Below, one piece after another: positions 10,160 through 21,195 of a stretch of 64,000 nt of DNA; the stretch's first letter is position 1; every line of letters begins with the position of its first letter. The notes below the pieces were generated by a model. It made no database searches and was not told the DNA's origin. It worked only from the letters and a program-made list of their open reading frames with translations. The stretch is taken from contig CP136068.1 in the NCBI GenBank assembly GCA_032622095.1, positions 111,055,546 to 111,119,545 on the forward strand. Direction: 5' to 3'. A program made the position numbers and the translations under genes. This stretch comes from Siphonodentalium dalli (taxonomy: Eukaryota; Mollusca; Scaphopoda; Gadilida; Siphonodentaliidae).

Positions 10160-10795
10160 TGGTAGTATATATATATATATATATATCAATCAAAGTTTTG
10201 AAGTTAGTTTTTATGTGTACCCATGTCCAGATCAACTATCCGTTGTTCGTTGGGGCATTCCTCTGTCTGTCTGTCTGTCATTACATCTGTAAGTCCGTAG
10301 ATAATGCAAAATCTGACGCAATAACTTGAGTATTTTTTATTGGATCTTGTTCATATTTTATGTGCAGGTTTATGATGACACACCCCTGACATGTATAGAT
10401 TTTTGGTATCGATCAGTTTAGAAATTATTAACACTTTCCATCCATCCCATAGACATGTTCTACCCGATGCAATAACTCAAGTATTTTTTGTCTGATCATG
10501 TTTATATTTTATGTGTAGGTTTCTGAAAACACACCCCTCAGCTGTATAGTTTTTGGTATCGATTGGCTGATCTGTTTAGAAAAGAAATAACCCTTCCCAC
10601 ACATTCCATAGACACATGCTATCCAATGAAATAATTCAAATACTTTTCATCTGAACTTCCTCATTTTCCTTTTCTAGCTTTATCTTGGCACACTCTTATA
10701 TAATTTTGTTCTAGATTGATGATTTCAACTATTGTAGTCAATATGGTTGAAGGTATGTGTCAAGCATCAGACGATCATGATCTGCCTCTCGTTCA
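10160..10795 (+). mobile_element. Microsatellite-core element, AT and TCTG repeats plus tandem units
   Basis: (AT)n at about 10167-10186 and (TCTG)n at 10263-10279 are followed by degenerate units of about 150 bp sharing GCAATAACT(T/C)(A/G)AGTATTTTT at 10317, 10470 and 10627. Its end (GACGATCATGATCTGCCTCTCG) is near that of 61182-63396. Confidence 0.55.
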
Positions 10796-11377
10796 AAGTT
10801 GATTTCATTAGAACTTTTCAGTTGATTCAGTGGGTGCACATGAAATATAAACTGTTAAAGATGTCCAATGAAGTGATCATATAATGAAAGATGTCTTTTT
10901 TATGTTTCTAAAGTTTCAATGAATTAGGCCAATATAAATATATTACTAGATTTACATCCAACTTTTTCATGGACAATTCTAATCTTCTAGATATTGAAGC
11001 AGTATCCTAACTTATATGATACAAGGTGAGTTGATTGTCCAATTTGATCAAAAGAGACTGACTAATGAGTCACTAAAATCTAATTTGACTGTTAAAAGGC
11101 AAGAATAAAATTTACATATACATGTAAAAAGATATCCAGTGGAATGGACTAAAATAGGGTCGGGAGCTGTCGGGAGGGGATGTAAATCTAGCATTTTTTT
11201 TATATTGGCCTTAGTAAAATGTGTTATGCACTATGAAGGTAATGATGATGTATCTTTCATGCATTGTCAAACATTATATCAAAATTCATTAATTTTATGC
11301 TACTACCAAACTCAGAAGTGGTAAAGTAGTTTTAAAATTGTCTTGTAAAATCTTTTTTGGATATTTATATTTTTCAG

Positions 11378-11482
11378 GCCACTACAAGAATTAAAATTGA
11401 AACTGAAATATCTCGGCGAACATTAGCAGATATCAAGAGTAAAATGTTGTCTGAGAGTGTGTTCGATGAAGTGCAATCAAAG
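11378..11482 (+). CDS. SNX13: SNX13 exon: RGS domain
   Basis: 105 nt, 35 codons, phase 0. It encodes ATTRIKIETEISRRTLADIK and ends SESVFDEVQSK, matching the FDxIQRK segment before the last RGS helices. Acceptor ATTTTTCAG, donor GTCTGT. Confidence 0.93.
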
Positions 11483-11810
11483 GTCTGTGTCTATATTATA
11501 CTCTAGCCCAAAGGGGCTCAGTAGCTCAGGTCATTATAAGCTGTCCTGCGGGTTCTATTTTCTATAAAGCCACGCAAAGTCAATTTCCCGTTTCCCGCAT
11601 GGTCCCGAAACCCAATGCCTTTTTATTTGAATCTGATATGTTGGAAAAAACATAATCGGTATGAAATAACTGTAGTATGTTTTAACACAAACTGTGTGGA
11701 ACTGAGACCGGTTTTGAGATTCCAATTTTTGATTCATTACTCTAACGTTTCCCAGTAATGAATATGAATTCTTCTGCTGTTGTATTATCATTTCTTCTGA
11801 CTGTCGTCTA

Positions 11811-12210
11811 TTAACCCTTTACCCAACAGAAGGGCCCTGTGCCAATGCATTCTCTTATATATGCGAGTCGACCATAGGTCGCCTCGCATATATAAGAGAA
11901 TGCATTGGCTTAACACATTAAAAATTATAAAATTGTTAAAGAATGTAAGAAAAAATGGTAAAAAGTGTTAAAAAAAGATTTTTTTTAGGCCAATGCATTC
12001 TCTTATATATGCGAGGCGACCTATGGTCGACTCGCATATATAAGAGAATGCATTGGCACAGGGCATAACTATAACCATCACAATGTGGTCAATGAGCCGA
12101 TTCCAATGATATCCATATTTGTATGGTTCTATTGAGCCAGACCGAAGATATTTTAGGCTGTTGAAGCTTTATTTGGCCGGTTTTGGCCGGTTTGTTGGGT
12201 AAAGGGTTAA
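11811..12210. mobile_element. TTAA-flanked MITE (CCCTTTACCCAACA ends) with two hairpins
   Basis: Inverted orientation relative to 3776-4175, with both ends intact. It appears inserted in an older CCCTTTCTGTA-type repeat, whose remnants (ATGAATAATAGACCATTCCA) follow at 12232-12305. Confidence 0.85.
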
Positions 12211-12305
12211 TATATCCTTAACATTCGTCTATATGAATAATAGACCATTCCAATTTATACTTTTATAACTGAATGGGAGAACCCATTTAGTATCAAAAGA
12301 GTTAA

Positions 12306-12733
12306 ATAAAAAAAAGTCACAGCAAATGGACACCCACTGGGTGGAATAAAAATACTGTACTATTCAAACTGCATATTATGTGGAAATGTGTGTTCAACAA
12401 CGTAATAGAAATGATGGACAAAGCCTTCACAGTGGTTAGATATGACAAATCATAAAAATCTATAAATCTGTCATCAACAGAATGTGGGAAAATAGATGGA
12501 CTTTGTTCTTATTTTCATTGTAAATAATTCTCCATTAATGACATTTCACTGCTGCAACCAGTGTTATGTAAGCGCTACTGTTACACGGATTGTCAACAAA
12601 CTTTGATGATAATTTCTGTAATTCAAATATAATTATTCTAAATCCGTTTTGCCCATTATTTGTCCATATTTTGACCTTTTCCAATGTTTAGCTTCACGTT
12701 TTGTGTTTTACTTTATTATATTATTGGGCTTCA
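12306..12733. other. Intronic DNA, nothing recognised
   Basis: AT-rich intron sequence. Confidence 0.4.
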
Positions 12734-13150
12734 CGCCTTGAAATAGTGTGTCTGTCATTTGCAGAATGAGGTTCCCAGAGGGTGAATTTAGCCACGCTTT
12801 TGGGCTAGCATCACCAAATTCACCCTCTGTGAACCTCATTTTTCTTAGACCCAGGATCAGATTGAAGTTCCCCAGTTGAAGTTTGTGATGCTCACCCATT
12901 AGTTACCTCGATTATACATTTTATCTTCTGCAAAATATAGAAACTGAACAGAAACTGAACAGAAGGGAAAAAGTAACTAAAACAATGTTAATTTGAGGCT
13001 ATAGATACTTCCCAGAAGATGAGGCCTAAGCAGAATGAGGTCTCCAGATGGTGAATTTGGTGATGCTAACCCGCTGTGCTTGGTAGATTACTAATTTCAC
13101 CCTCTGGGGACCTCATTCTGCAATTGACAGACACCCTATTTCAAGACTTG
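12734..13150. mobile_element. hAT-like MITE, CAAGCC family
   Basis: Ends GCCTTGAAATAGTGTGTC and ACCCTATTTCAAGACTTG with two GAATGAGGT...CACCCTCT modules. The left terminus is mutated (CGCC) and no clean target duplication remains. Confidence 0.75.
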
Positions 13151-13350
13151 TCGGCTAATTGGATATTGATTGACAATGTAGCTGTACAGTTTACAATGGT
13201 TTTGACATGTGTCATCTTGTTATCGGCGATGCTTGATCTATTTTTATTGTATTAAATGTAGTCGATGGTAGTTGTTTTACATTTTTCATGACTTTCTACA
13301 TCTACCCAATGTGAAGGCCTTGCATCCTCTTAAATATGTTAGATTATATA

Positions 13351-13413
13351 TAGTCCAGTCAATCTGGCTAAAAAATAGGCCAACCTCACACTAATTGCAA
13401 CAGAATTTTTCTC
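13351..13413 (+). repeat. Left terminal inverted repeat of the XPG/CXC transposon
   Basis: TAGTCCAGTCAAT then a variable spacer, then 28 bases identical to the complement of the right end. The spacer is 8 nt longer here than on the right. Confidence 0.88.
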
Positions 13414-13493
13414 TTCATTTATGTATAGAGTAGTGTCCAGACATCACTATACAAAAAGTCCCAAAAAAATCGAGGTCGCCTACCTGGTTTTTG

Positions 13494-13865
13494 TCCTAGT
13501 TTTTGATATAGAGAGCGTTTCGTTTTTCTGAAATATATGATTTCAACATTTGGTCAATTTAAGTTATTTTAGGGGCCTAATGTTTGATAAAAACCGTTCA
13601 TAGTTTATGTTAGCTACCATTTAGATTGTATATATAAAGGTTTAAACACATTACATGGTATTTAAAACAAAAAGATGTCTTAGTTTTTTTTATATAGAGA
13701 GCGTTTCGTTTTTCTGAAATATCTGATTTCACCATTTGGTAAATTTAAGTCATTTTAGGGGGCTAATGGTTGATAAAATCTCTCACATTTTGTGTTGGCT
13801 ACTATTGAGATTGTTTATATGAAGGTTTTTAACACATCACATGATATTTTTTGAATAAAATGGTA
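13494..13865. repeat. Two 186-bp subterminal direct repeats
   Basis: Copies at 13494-13679 and 13680-13865 share TATAGAGAGCGTTTCGTTTT and GATTTCAMCATTTGGT. They sit between the left TIR and the gene, where transposase-binding subterminal repeats are often found (inference). Confidence 0.85.
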
Positions 13866-13966
13866 GCTTAGGCTTAGACAAATTGAACGGCAATCATAAA
13901 CAAAGGGTTCTATAAGTTGTGCATGTTGACTAGATAGTCACTATATTGTCAGCTAAACTATATACT

Positions 13967-14488
13967 TTAAAAGTCGTCATCATCACTGTCTATTTGTGCT
14001 GCCGAATTGGTACATGATCCTTTACAGTGACCACATGTTGCGGAACAGTTCAATCCGTTCTTCTTGCAAGAACATCGCTTGTTACTGCAATCTATAACAC
14101 AATTACAGCGAATAATCTTCAACAGATTTTCAGGAGCAGGTGGCATGTCCATTCGAATTGGTGAAACAATATCATCTTCAATAGTCCAACCCCAATCCCG
14201 AATGTCTAAATCATTTGATAATCCCTTCCAGTGTTGGATCTGGCAATATACTCGGAGGCTGTGGTATTTTGCAGCTCCTGACGTTGGTGGAAGTTGTCGC
14301 GGCTCTGTGTGCGAAGATCCCGTACCAATCCTTTTGCAAAAAACATGAAATCGGAGTTCGTTGAGATCATTGTCAGCATCACCGTTGTACAGAAGTACCA
14401 GGGCCTTTTCGCCTGCATCTGTGATTTCATCACAAGTGGCATGTACGTTGTTTAATGAACACAGCGGCATATTTGGGGAAATTGTCAA
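13967..14488 (-). pseudogene. C-terminal fragment with CXC cysteine-rich domain
   Basis: A 173-codon open stretch. The middle reads LPPTSGAAKYHSLRVYCQIQ and DWGW. The tail has nine cysteines at residues 128, 130, 134, 139, 141, 148, 152, 155 and 159, spaced as in CXC (tesmin/TSO1-like) zinc-binding domains, then an acidic SDDDDF end. It overlaps the next fragment in another frame, so a frameshift near 14470 separates them. This C-terminal arrangement is known from many uncharacterised invertebrate proteins. Confidence 0.8.
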
Positions 14489-14837
14489 TGGAAATAAATT
14501 TCTTCAAGGAGGCCCCTTTTCCTATTCCAAATAGTCTTGATGTTGTGTCGCAACCTAAAACAACATGTGTAAAAAGTATATTGTCACATATGGGTGCCGA
14601 GACTGCCGACAGCTGTTTCTTAACTTCATTAATATCCCAAATTTTTGGCTGTTTCTTGGCATTCGACTTTGGTTCCGATCGAAAGAAAATATTGTGACCA
14701 TTAGCTTCAGCATAATAGCGGAGTAGAACTATGATATCTGTATCCTCCCCTATCATGATGGTGTCATTCGTTAATGAGGCATCAATGGCAGTCTGTGCGA
14801 TTAGCAAATCAGCATCGGATTCAGCGTGATACGTCAC
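14430..14837 (-). pseudogene. XPG/FEN-like nuclease core fragment
   Basis: A 135-codon fragment. ESDADLLI (residues 6-13) and GEDTDIIVLL (30-39) supply paired acidic residues like the XPG-I motif. GCDTTSRLFGIGKG (95-108) resembles the helix-hairpin-helix (H3TH) DNA-binding turn of FEN1/XPG enzymes. Metal-dependent 5' flap nuclease activity would be expected of an intact protein. It is separated from the next fragment by one frame change at about 14835. Confidence 0.82.
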
Positions 14838-15178
14838 AACCCAACTTCATGAGCTGTTCTCCGAGTAGATTGATGAACTTCTGCTTGTTGGTATTGTTAC
14901 TTAAGAACACTTCCTTCTTGACTGTAGCCTTCATCGTTTCATCAAACTTTACCATGCCACTGACTTTTCCTGAGCCCCTTCTCTGGTGTGTCATATCCTT
15001 GGTCGACGAAGAACCATAGCCATCAAATACCACTGTTACTGACGAATTCATGTATTTCTTATGCACATAGCGACAATAAGCTGACAACATATCGCCATAT
15101 GTAGCATTACCATATGACCATGGTATCCGACGAAGAAGTGCACCACCGTCAAGTACATACATGATCAGGAATATATAG
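14821..15178 (-). pseudogene. N-domain fragment of the XPG-like nuclease
   Basis: Open from an upstream frame change near 15178 to a stop at 14821. Contains VLDGGALLRRIPW (Asp near the start as in XPG-N), ATYGDMLSAYCRYV, VVFDGYG (the conserved FDG of XPG-N) and THQRRG. It runs into the next fragment at GCDV/YHAESDAD after a one-base frame shift. Confidence 0.8.
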
Positions 15179-15242
15179 TTTCCACTTTATCTGTCAGAAG
15201 GGTCCAAATTGCGTCTGCGAGAACAGGCTTCTGTGGTTCTAT
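15178..15242 (-). pseudogene. Short in-between fragment of the same gene
   Basis: In a third frame: EPQKPVLADAIWTLLTD, closing at a TGA near 15178. The LADAIW block matches the segment that joins the upstream domain to the nuclease in this protein family, showing that frame shifts rather than introns break the gene. Confidence 0.7.
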
Positions 15243-15787
15243 AAAAGCATCAGCGATCTGTTGAACAGTGATGTGGGATAACTTGTAAGTTCATACCTGA
15301 AGATATCTGCCCTCTCTTCTTCGTTTGGCGCAGCAATGACAAGTCGCTGGAAAAGGAGTTGTGGATCAACATGAACTACATCCCCTTCGATATTGATAGC
15401 AGATTTGTAAGCAAGAGTTTTTGCTTGGAATGCACGCTTGAATACAAAATCATCCAGTTTGCACCCTACCATAGCATCAATAATCTTTTGGCCAACTTCT
15501 TTCGATGTGTCGACATCAACTACTGCACGAGCAGCGACTCCGTCCATGATGTTGTACAAACCGGCTTCTCGTGAAAAAGGATTTCTTTGCACTAATATTG
15601 ACCCAACAGTTATACTGTCTTTCATATCTCTCACTTGTCTGGTCGTTCCAGTCTCTTTATTCTGGTCATTGGTGGAGAAGTTTACTCCTGTAAGGCTTTG
15701 CATTGCATCATTAATATCAATGCAGGCAGGCATACTCAGCAACCAAGTCAATCGCTGTTGTTCCGCAACCTCCGCTTGTTTTGACAC
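15239..15787 (-). pseudogene. N-terminal fragment of the transposon gene
   Basis: A 182-codon fragment with RLTWLLSMPACIDINDAMQS, LTGVNFST, VQRNPFS, VGQKIIDAMVGCKLDDFVF and VHVDPQLLFQRLV. It is recognisable as the upstream region of the same XPG/CXC family; no catalytic function can be assigned. It has no ATG; the frame is closed upstream by TAA at about 15795, so the true start or an upstream exon is missing. Confidence 0.75.
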
Positions 15788-15796
15788 TACGCATTA

Positions 15797-16834
15797 GTAC
15801 CTGCTCAATTACAAGGTATGTTAACAAATAAGTATACTGTCTGCTTATTTTGGAATGTTTTACCCCTATTCTCCCTCCACATATTCTCAGCTGACAATAA
15901 ACGCTCTTTATTGCTAACTATTAGTGCTACTTTAAGTCATTCTAGATCCCCAACACCTACCCATGGCAATCCATGAGTCAAGTTAAATATCCATGCATAA
16001 CAATTTCCCCTCATATCTTCCAAGCTGATAATAGACGCTCTTTATTGGTTGTTAATATATTTTATTAATCCCCCTCCCTTAAGTCATCAGTTGCCGAAGG
16101 CACCTTTACCATGACATTCCTCTGGTCATTTTATACCTGTTTAACAATTTTCAACCCATGTGTCCAACCATTTTAGGTATACCTGTAATTAATTATTTAA
16201 TTAAATTAATCAATCATGAGTGCCCCTTTAAATCATCTGACGCAAAGGGCACCTATCTCATAATATTCCCCGTGTCAATTTACTAATGTCTGCCAATTTT
16301 CAGCTCCCATAGTCCCACTATTTGTATAGAACAATATTTCCGTTACGGCGCCCATGCGTCGTAATTGCGGCGAATCGGCTTTCCATACACCGATCACCAC
16401 GTGTGCTAATTAATCGATTGAAAATCTCGAATCAACAGTAACTAAAACTGTCATTTGAAACATCATTTTTATTGGTGGTTTTATCACACATACATGGTAA
16501 TATATATGATTATCCTTAATAGTAGTCGATCTGAATGGAATAAACCTATATCGTGATATTTAATACGATCTTTATTTTTACGAGTAAAACACTGAGTAAA
16601 ATGAAAAATATTTGAAACGGGACGTCTTCCACTCTATTTAATTCGAAGAAAAAAAATAAGGCTTATTGGGTTATTGCAGACAGGGACGATTGTATGTACT
16701 TTACACTGACCATTATTGGGAACTAGTGAATTGTAATGTTTATCGAGTTGCTGGCTTGTCAACTTGCCAATTAGCTAAGCACAGCGTGTTATATGTTGTT
16801 TGGTGAACATTTCTATACATCATAGCGGTGAAAG
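15797..16834. other. Non-coding right part of the XPG/CXC transposon
   Basis: No ORF of note. Direct repeats CTGACAATAAACGCTCTTTA (15890-15913) and CTGATAATAGACGCTCTTTA (16024-16047) lie near repeated TTTAAATCATCTGACG and TTAAGTCATCAGTTGCCG blocks. This may be the promoter side of the minus-strand gene or the scar of a lost transposase gene. Confidence 0.5.
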
Positions 16835-16884
16835 AAATTCTGTTGCAATTAGTGTGAGGTTGAATCACTACATTTACTGGACTA
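16831..16884 (-). repeat. Right terminal inverted repeat of the XPG/CXC transposon
   Basis: Complement of the left end: AAATTCTGTTGCAATTAGTG then GAGGTTG, a spacer, and ATTTACTGGACTA. Confidence 0.88.
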
Positions 16885-16918
16885 ATAATATTTGTTGAAG
16901 GTATACCAAATATGTAAA

Positions 16919-18800
16919 TATTTTTTGTTATTATACCCCTATGACCGAAGAAAATGGTAGGTATACTTGATTATTACATGCGTCCGATCCTCCATCCATC
17001 TATCCATCTGTCTGTTGTGCTGCCTGTCTGTCTAGCCATCTGTCCGAGCAGATATCGCAACCACCGGTTGTCGGATCTCAATGAAATTTGTTGTGGATGT
17101 TCACCACTATGAGGAGTGTTCAGGTTTTCAGTTCTAGAGTTATCCATCTTTGTTTATCATGGAAATGTTGGGGTTTTATTTCCATCTGGGCAGATATTTC
17201 AGCTATAGGTTGTCAGATCTCAAGTAAATTTGGTATGGATGTTCACCACTATGAGGACATCCAATGGGATGTTCAATCGTTTTGTTCAGGTTTTCCATTC
17301 TAGAGTTATTCTTTGTTTATCTGAAAATGTTCTATCACATCAGATATCTCAACCACAGGTTAATTTGGTATGGATGTTGGTATGCGGCTTATACGGACCC
17401 TGGCTCTTACAGACCCTGGCTCTTACGGACCCTGGCTTTTACGGACCACCGGCTGATACAGACCCTGGCTTATACGGATCCCGGCTCATACGGACCTCAA
17501 TTAAAATATGCAATTTTCAAACTTACATTTATGAATTTAATATATAATTATGATTGTCTTTTCACACATATATCTGTATTAATTGAGAATTTCGGTGATT
17601 TTTTTGGTGATTTTCAAACTTATATTTATGAATATTGCTGATTTTTTCAGTGATTTTCAAACATATTTATGAATTTAATATATAATTATGATTGTCATTT
17701 CACACATATATCTGTATTAATTGAGAACTTTTGTGATTTCTTTGGTGATTTTCAAAACTTATATTTATGAAATTAACCGATTTTTTGCGGGGTTTTTTTC
17801 AAACTTATATTTATGAATTTAATATATAATTATGATTGTATTTTCACACATATATCTGTATTAATAGAGAATTTCGGTGATGTTCTGGCTTGAAAAAGCA
17901 TTTATTGAATCGCGTTAATTAAATCTCTTCATCGTTGAATAAACACGCGCGTGTGATCCCTTTATGTCGTTGTATAAACAGACATGCGGTGATAATATGG
18001 TCAGTGAATGGTGATCAGGATGAATCCACTGAGTTTGATTTGTTACGAAAACATGTTAGTAAAAACACAACTTGTTTCAACTGATTTATTGTCCCTTGTA
18101 TACACAATCGTGTGTGATCCCTTATATTGTTTTATAAACAGACACGCGATAATGAATGGTCAGTGAATGGTGATCAGTATGAATCCACTGAGTTTGATTT
18201 GTTATGAAAACATGTTAGTAAAAACACAACTGGTATATATTCAACTGATTTATTTTTGACTGACATAATTCCACAATGACTGCATTGAACCTGAATGTTC
18301 TACTTGAGAGCACAACAGCTACTACTCGTCGGTGAGGACAACTGCCAGCAAACTACTGACAGAAGCCGCCAAGCTGTACGCCCCAATTTAGATAATGTTC
18401 GTCTGATGTAACGTTGTTCCATTTTTGTTATCATCAGATTTTTTTTTATCTCAGTATGTATGTTGTCAGTATTTTGATTTTATTTAAATAAACATAAAAA
18501 ATAAAATTGTATATTTTAATTGAGGTCCGTATGAGCCAGGGTCCGTATAAGCCGAGGGTCCGCATAAGCCAGGGTCCGTATCAGCCAGTGGTCCGTAAAA
18601 GCCAGGGTCCGTATGAGCCAGGGTCCGTATCAGCCGGCATTCTGGATGTTTGTTCACCACTATGAGGACATTCAGATGAGTGTTCAATCATTTTGATCAG
18701 GTTTTCTGTTCCAGAGTATCTCAGCCATGGGTTATAGGTGTGCACACCCTAGGCAGTATGACACATGGGGGTATGCACCAGCGACAGCCCGGCTCTTGTT
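16919..18800. mobile_element. Microsatellite-core repeat interrupted by a foldback element
   Basis: Left part: TATACCCCTATGACCGAAG, CATC/TCTG microsatellite at 16994-17045, then about 140-bp units sharing GGATGTTCACCACTATGAGG at 17093, 17236 and again at 18649 right of the nested element. The common unit on both sides shows that the foldback element was inserted into it. Confidence 0.6.
17385..18636. mobile_element. Foldback-like element: TIRs made of 15-16 bp tandem units
   Basis: Inverted arms at 17385-17503 and 18516-18636 each contain about eight units of TACGGACCCTGGCTYW. The interior has three AT-rich units (TATATTTATGAATTTAATAT, 17515-17885) and two units of about 165 bp (ATGGTCAGTGAATGGTGATC, 17990-18250). 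Repetitive long TIRs recall Foldback/Galileo-type elements. No transposase ORF is visible. Confidence 0.75.
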
Positions 18801-18820
18801 TAGGTATACCATATTATAAG

Positions 18821-18921
18821 TTATTGTGGTGGATTGATGGTAACATGGCGTGACATTGACGGCTTGGAGGTTATGTTCAATCGAGTCGCGAAGCCATGTT
18901 ACCGTCAATCCACCACAATAA
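18821..18921. repeat. Inverted repeat, 29-bp arms
   Basis: TTATTGTGGTGGATTGATGG at 18821 pairs with CCGTCAATCCACCACAATAA ending 18921; the arms extend through TAACATGGC/GCCATGTTA with about a 43-nt loop. Confidence 0.85.
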
Positions 18922-19158
18922 TGTATATGTTCTGCCGTCAGTCCTGGTCATTCTCAGAAATTTGACATTTATTCCGAAGAATGATCAGCAGAAAATAATG
19001 TTCAACGTAAATGACGTCATGAAAAAAGCAGGCCAGCGAGAGACAATGAAACCGTTGTCTTGGTTTCCCTTATGTTGACGGCTCGAGACGTAAACATAAG
19101 ATATGTTGCGTGGCTCTCTGACCAATCAATGACGCGGTTTCTTACTGGAGGCAGAACA

Positions 19159-19272
19159 TTATTTAATATTCTTTTGTTATATTATAGGTATACCATATTA
19201 TTTAATATTCTTTTGTTATATTATAGGTATACCATATTATTTAATAATCTTTGTTATATTATAGGTATACCA
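19159..19272 (+). repeat. Tandem triplication of a splice acceptor
   Basis: Period 38-39 nt. Each unit ends TTATATTATAGGTATACC. The AGs at 19186-19187, 19225-19226 and 19263-19264 are equivalent; only the third leads into open SNX13 coding sequence. The upstream two would read V-Y-H-I-I then stop. Confidence 0.9.
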
Positions 19273-19397
19273 ATTTATGCAGACCGAACAGTATTATGAG
19301 GCTTTCTTACAAAATCATCGCTACATTAGTTTGTTGACTGATTTGGGACTACTGTCAGACGGCAAGCGAGAAAATGGCAGTGTTGACTATGATGAAG
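19265..19397 (+). CDS. SNX13: SNX13 exon: end of RGS domain
   Basis: 133 nt, phase 0 to 1. It encodes VYQFMQTEQYYEAFLQNHRY then ISLLTDLGLL, matching VYELMLRDERFYPSF of the last RGS helices, then a polar linker. The acceptor is the third of three tandem copies; donor GTATAA. The upstream intron (11483-19264) holds the XPG/CXC transposon. Confidence 0.93.
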
Positions 19398-20210
19398 GTA
19401 TAATCCAAATTTTGTGGAAAACTACTTTTTCAGAGAACTTCATAATCTTGTTCTCTGAAATTATATGAATATTAAGATAAAGATATGGTTGCCATTTTCA
19501 TCTGTATGTCAGAATTATCTATTAAATAAAACACATTGTCATATTTTTTGTGAAGGTGGATTGATAATTAATTAAAGACAAGATTTCTTCAAAATATTGT
19601 TCAATTTGGAAAGTTAACTTAAAACGGCCGATTTTGAGAGAATACTTACGAGTGTATCTACTTTTTATATTTTGCAGTAGTTGTGAATATTCTAATATTA
19701 CTGATAAATCCACTACGTTTGGGTTCATACTTAATACTTAAGCACAATGAATCGTCAATAACAGTCAAGGTGAGTGACATTGCATAATATGCAAATGATG
19801 ATGGTTAGGCAATCTGTGATTGTAAATACCCAGACTTATCTTATTCATCCTTTCGATGTCTGTTCATTTTCGCAACTTACAAGTAGTCAATCATAATTCA
19901 AATACTCTTTACACCGCGCACATGTGATCATAATGCTACTCGGAAGCCACTAATCCATCTAGGTACCTGTGATATCTTTGTCAAAACGATTAACATCAGC
20001 AGTATGTTTCTGTGTTGTAATTTTTACTTTGAAAGTGTACCAAAACAATGATATGATACAGGGTTGAACAAGCGTATAGGATAAAAATCCCAACATACAT
20101 GTATATAAAAATCAGACTTCAGCCAATTATGCCTCCAGAATCCTCCTTCAGAGAGGTTTTTTCCTTATCGGCTCATCATTAGCTAAAATGGAAATGTCCT
20201 CCTATGGTTA
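19398..20210. other. Intronic DNA, nothing recognised
   Basis: AT-rich; short ORFs only. Confidence 0.4.
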
Positions 20211-20447
20211 TTAACCCTTCCATGACTGGAATACCCTGTGCCAATGCATTCTCTTGTATATGCGATACTCCAATAGGGAGAATCGCATATATAAGAGAAT
20301 GCATTGGCCTAACAATATTTACCTTGACCTTGTAAGCCAGTGCATTCTCTTATATATGTGAGGCTCCCTACAGGAGACTTGCATATATAAGAGAATGCAC
20401 TGGCACAGTATCTTTAATTCTTGCATCTCCCACCATGAAAGGGTTAA
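20211..20447. mobile_element. TTAA MITE (CCCTTCCATGACTGGA ends) with two hairpins
   Basis: TTAACCCTTCCATGACTGG to CACCATGAAAGGGTTAA. Two CCAATGCATTCTCTTGTA / CCAGTGCATTCTCTTATA hairpins are separated by ACCTTGACCTTGTAAG. Confidence 0.85.
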
Positions 20448-20734
20448 TAAGCTGAAAATTATTCATGTACTTGCATAAAAGGAAATTCCTCATTGATGTA
20501 TTGCCTTCAGGAAATTTTCATAGAATTGTACTTGTTTTCAGTTCCAACAATAATGTGGTTTAAAGTATGTATCCAAGACCTCAAATATCTATTGGTGAAT
20601 GTTGCTATAAATGTAAATGTACACATGTAATTGAGTAGAGTAAACAGTAATTTAAGCTACATTTAATTTGTTTGAATCAGGATCTCAACCTTTTAATGTA
20701 CAGGTCCGTCCCATCCTGGATTTAACTATTATAG

Positions 20735-20926
20735 TGATATTCAACTTATGGGTTCCCATAGGGAGCATCGCATATATAAGAGAATACGTTGGTCTAAAAA
20801 TGTTTACCTTGACCTTGTAAGCTAGTGTATTCTCTTATATATGCACAGCTTTCAATATATAAGAGAATGCACTGGCACATGGTCTTTAATGCTGCACCAG
20901 TGCAGCTCCCGTCATGAAATGGTTCA
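20735..20926. mobile_element. Decayed MITE of the same family
   Basis: Half hairpin ATCGCATATATAAGAGAATA, then ACCTTGACCTTGTAAG, a second degenerate hairpin, and end CAGCTCCCGTCATGAAATGG. The left end is lost. Confidence 0.65.
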
Positions 20927-21195
20927 AACCTTAATATTTCTATTCAGCTGAGATCCTGATTCATGCAGACTAATCTCGTCCTATGTGTTCACTATTTGTT
21001 TGCCTTACCGCATGCCAGATCCTTCGCTAGTGTTAACAAATGCTAAATAAAAATGACTTCACCGCGAAGAGTGCCTTTGTTAATATCTCTTCATTTCTCT
21101 GATATGCCTTTACATTTTTCGGGAATTACTTACTTGCTGTGACAGCTTGATGAAAGTTCAAGATCTCCAATTTTGATATCTGTGTTTCTAAATAC

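Larger units (their letters stand above)
13351..16884. mobile_element. 3.5 kb TIR DNA transposon carrying an XPG/CXC gene (Academ-like?)
   Basis: Outer ends TAGTCCAGT and ACTGGACTA are inverted. About 22-30 nt in, both ends share 28 identical bases beginning CAACCTCACACTAATTGCAA. The target duplication is TA or ATA; the AT-rich flanks do not decide. Inside, on the minus strand, is a broken gene for an XPG-like nuclease with a CXC tail (13967-15787), plus a 186-bp tandem repeat. To my knowledge the Academ superfamily has lineages carrying an XPG nuclease, which makes this a plausible relative, but no Academ transposase is visible. It is either an internally deleted copy or a nuclease-only element. 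Confidence 0.8.

Noticed and set aside
11513-11560. tRNA-like stretch (TAGCTCAGGTCATTATAAGC and GGGTTCTA)
   Set aside because: A- and B-box-like words are present, but spacing is short, no acceptor stem pairs and no terminator follows. At most a SINE remnant.
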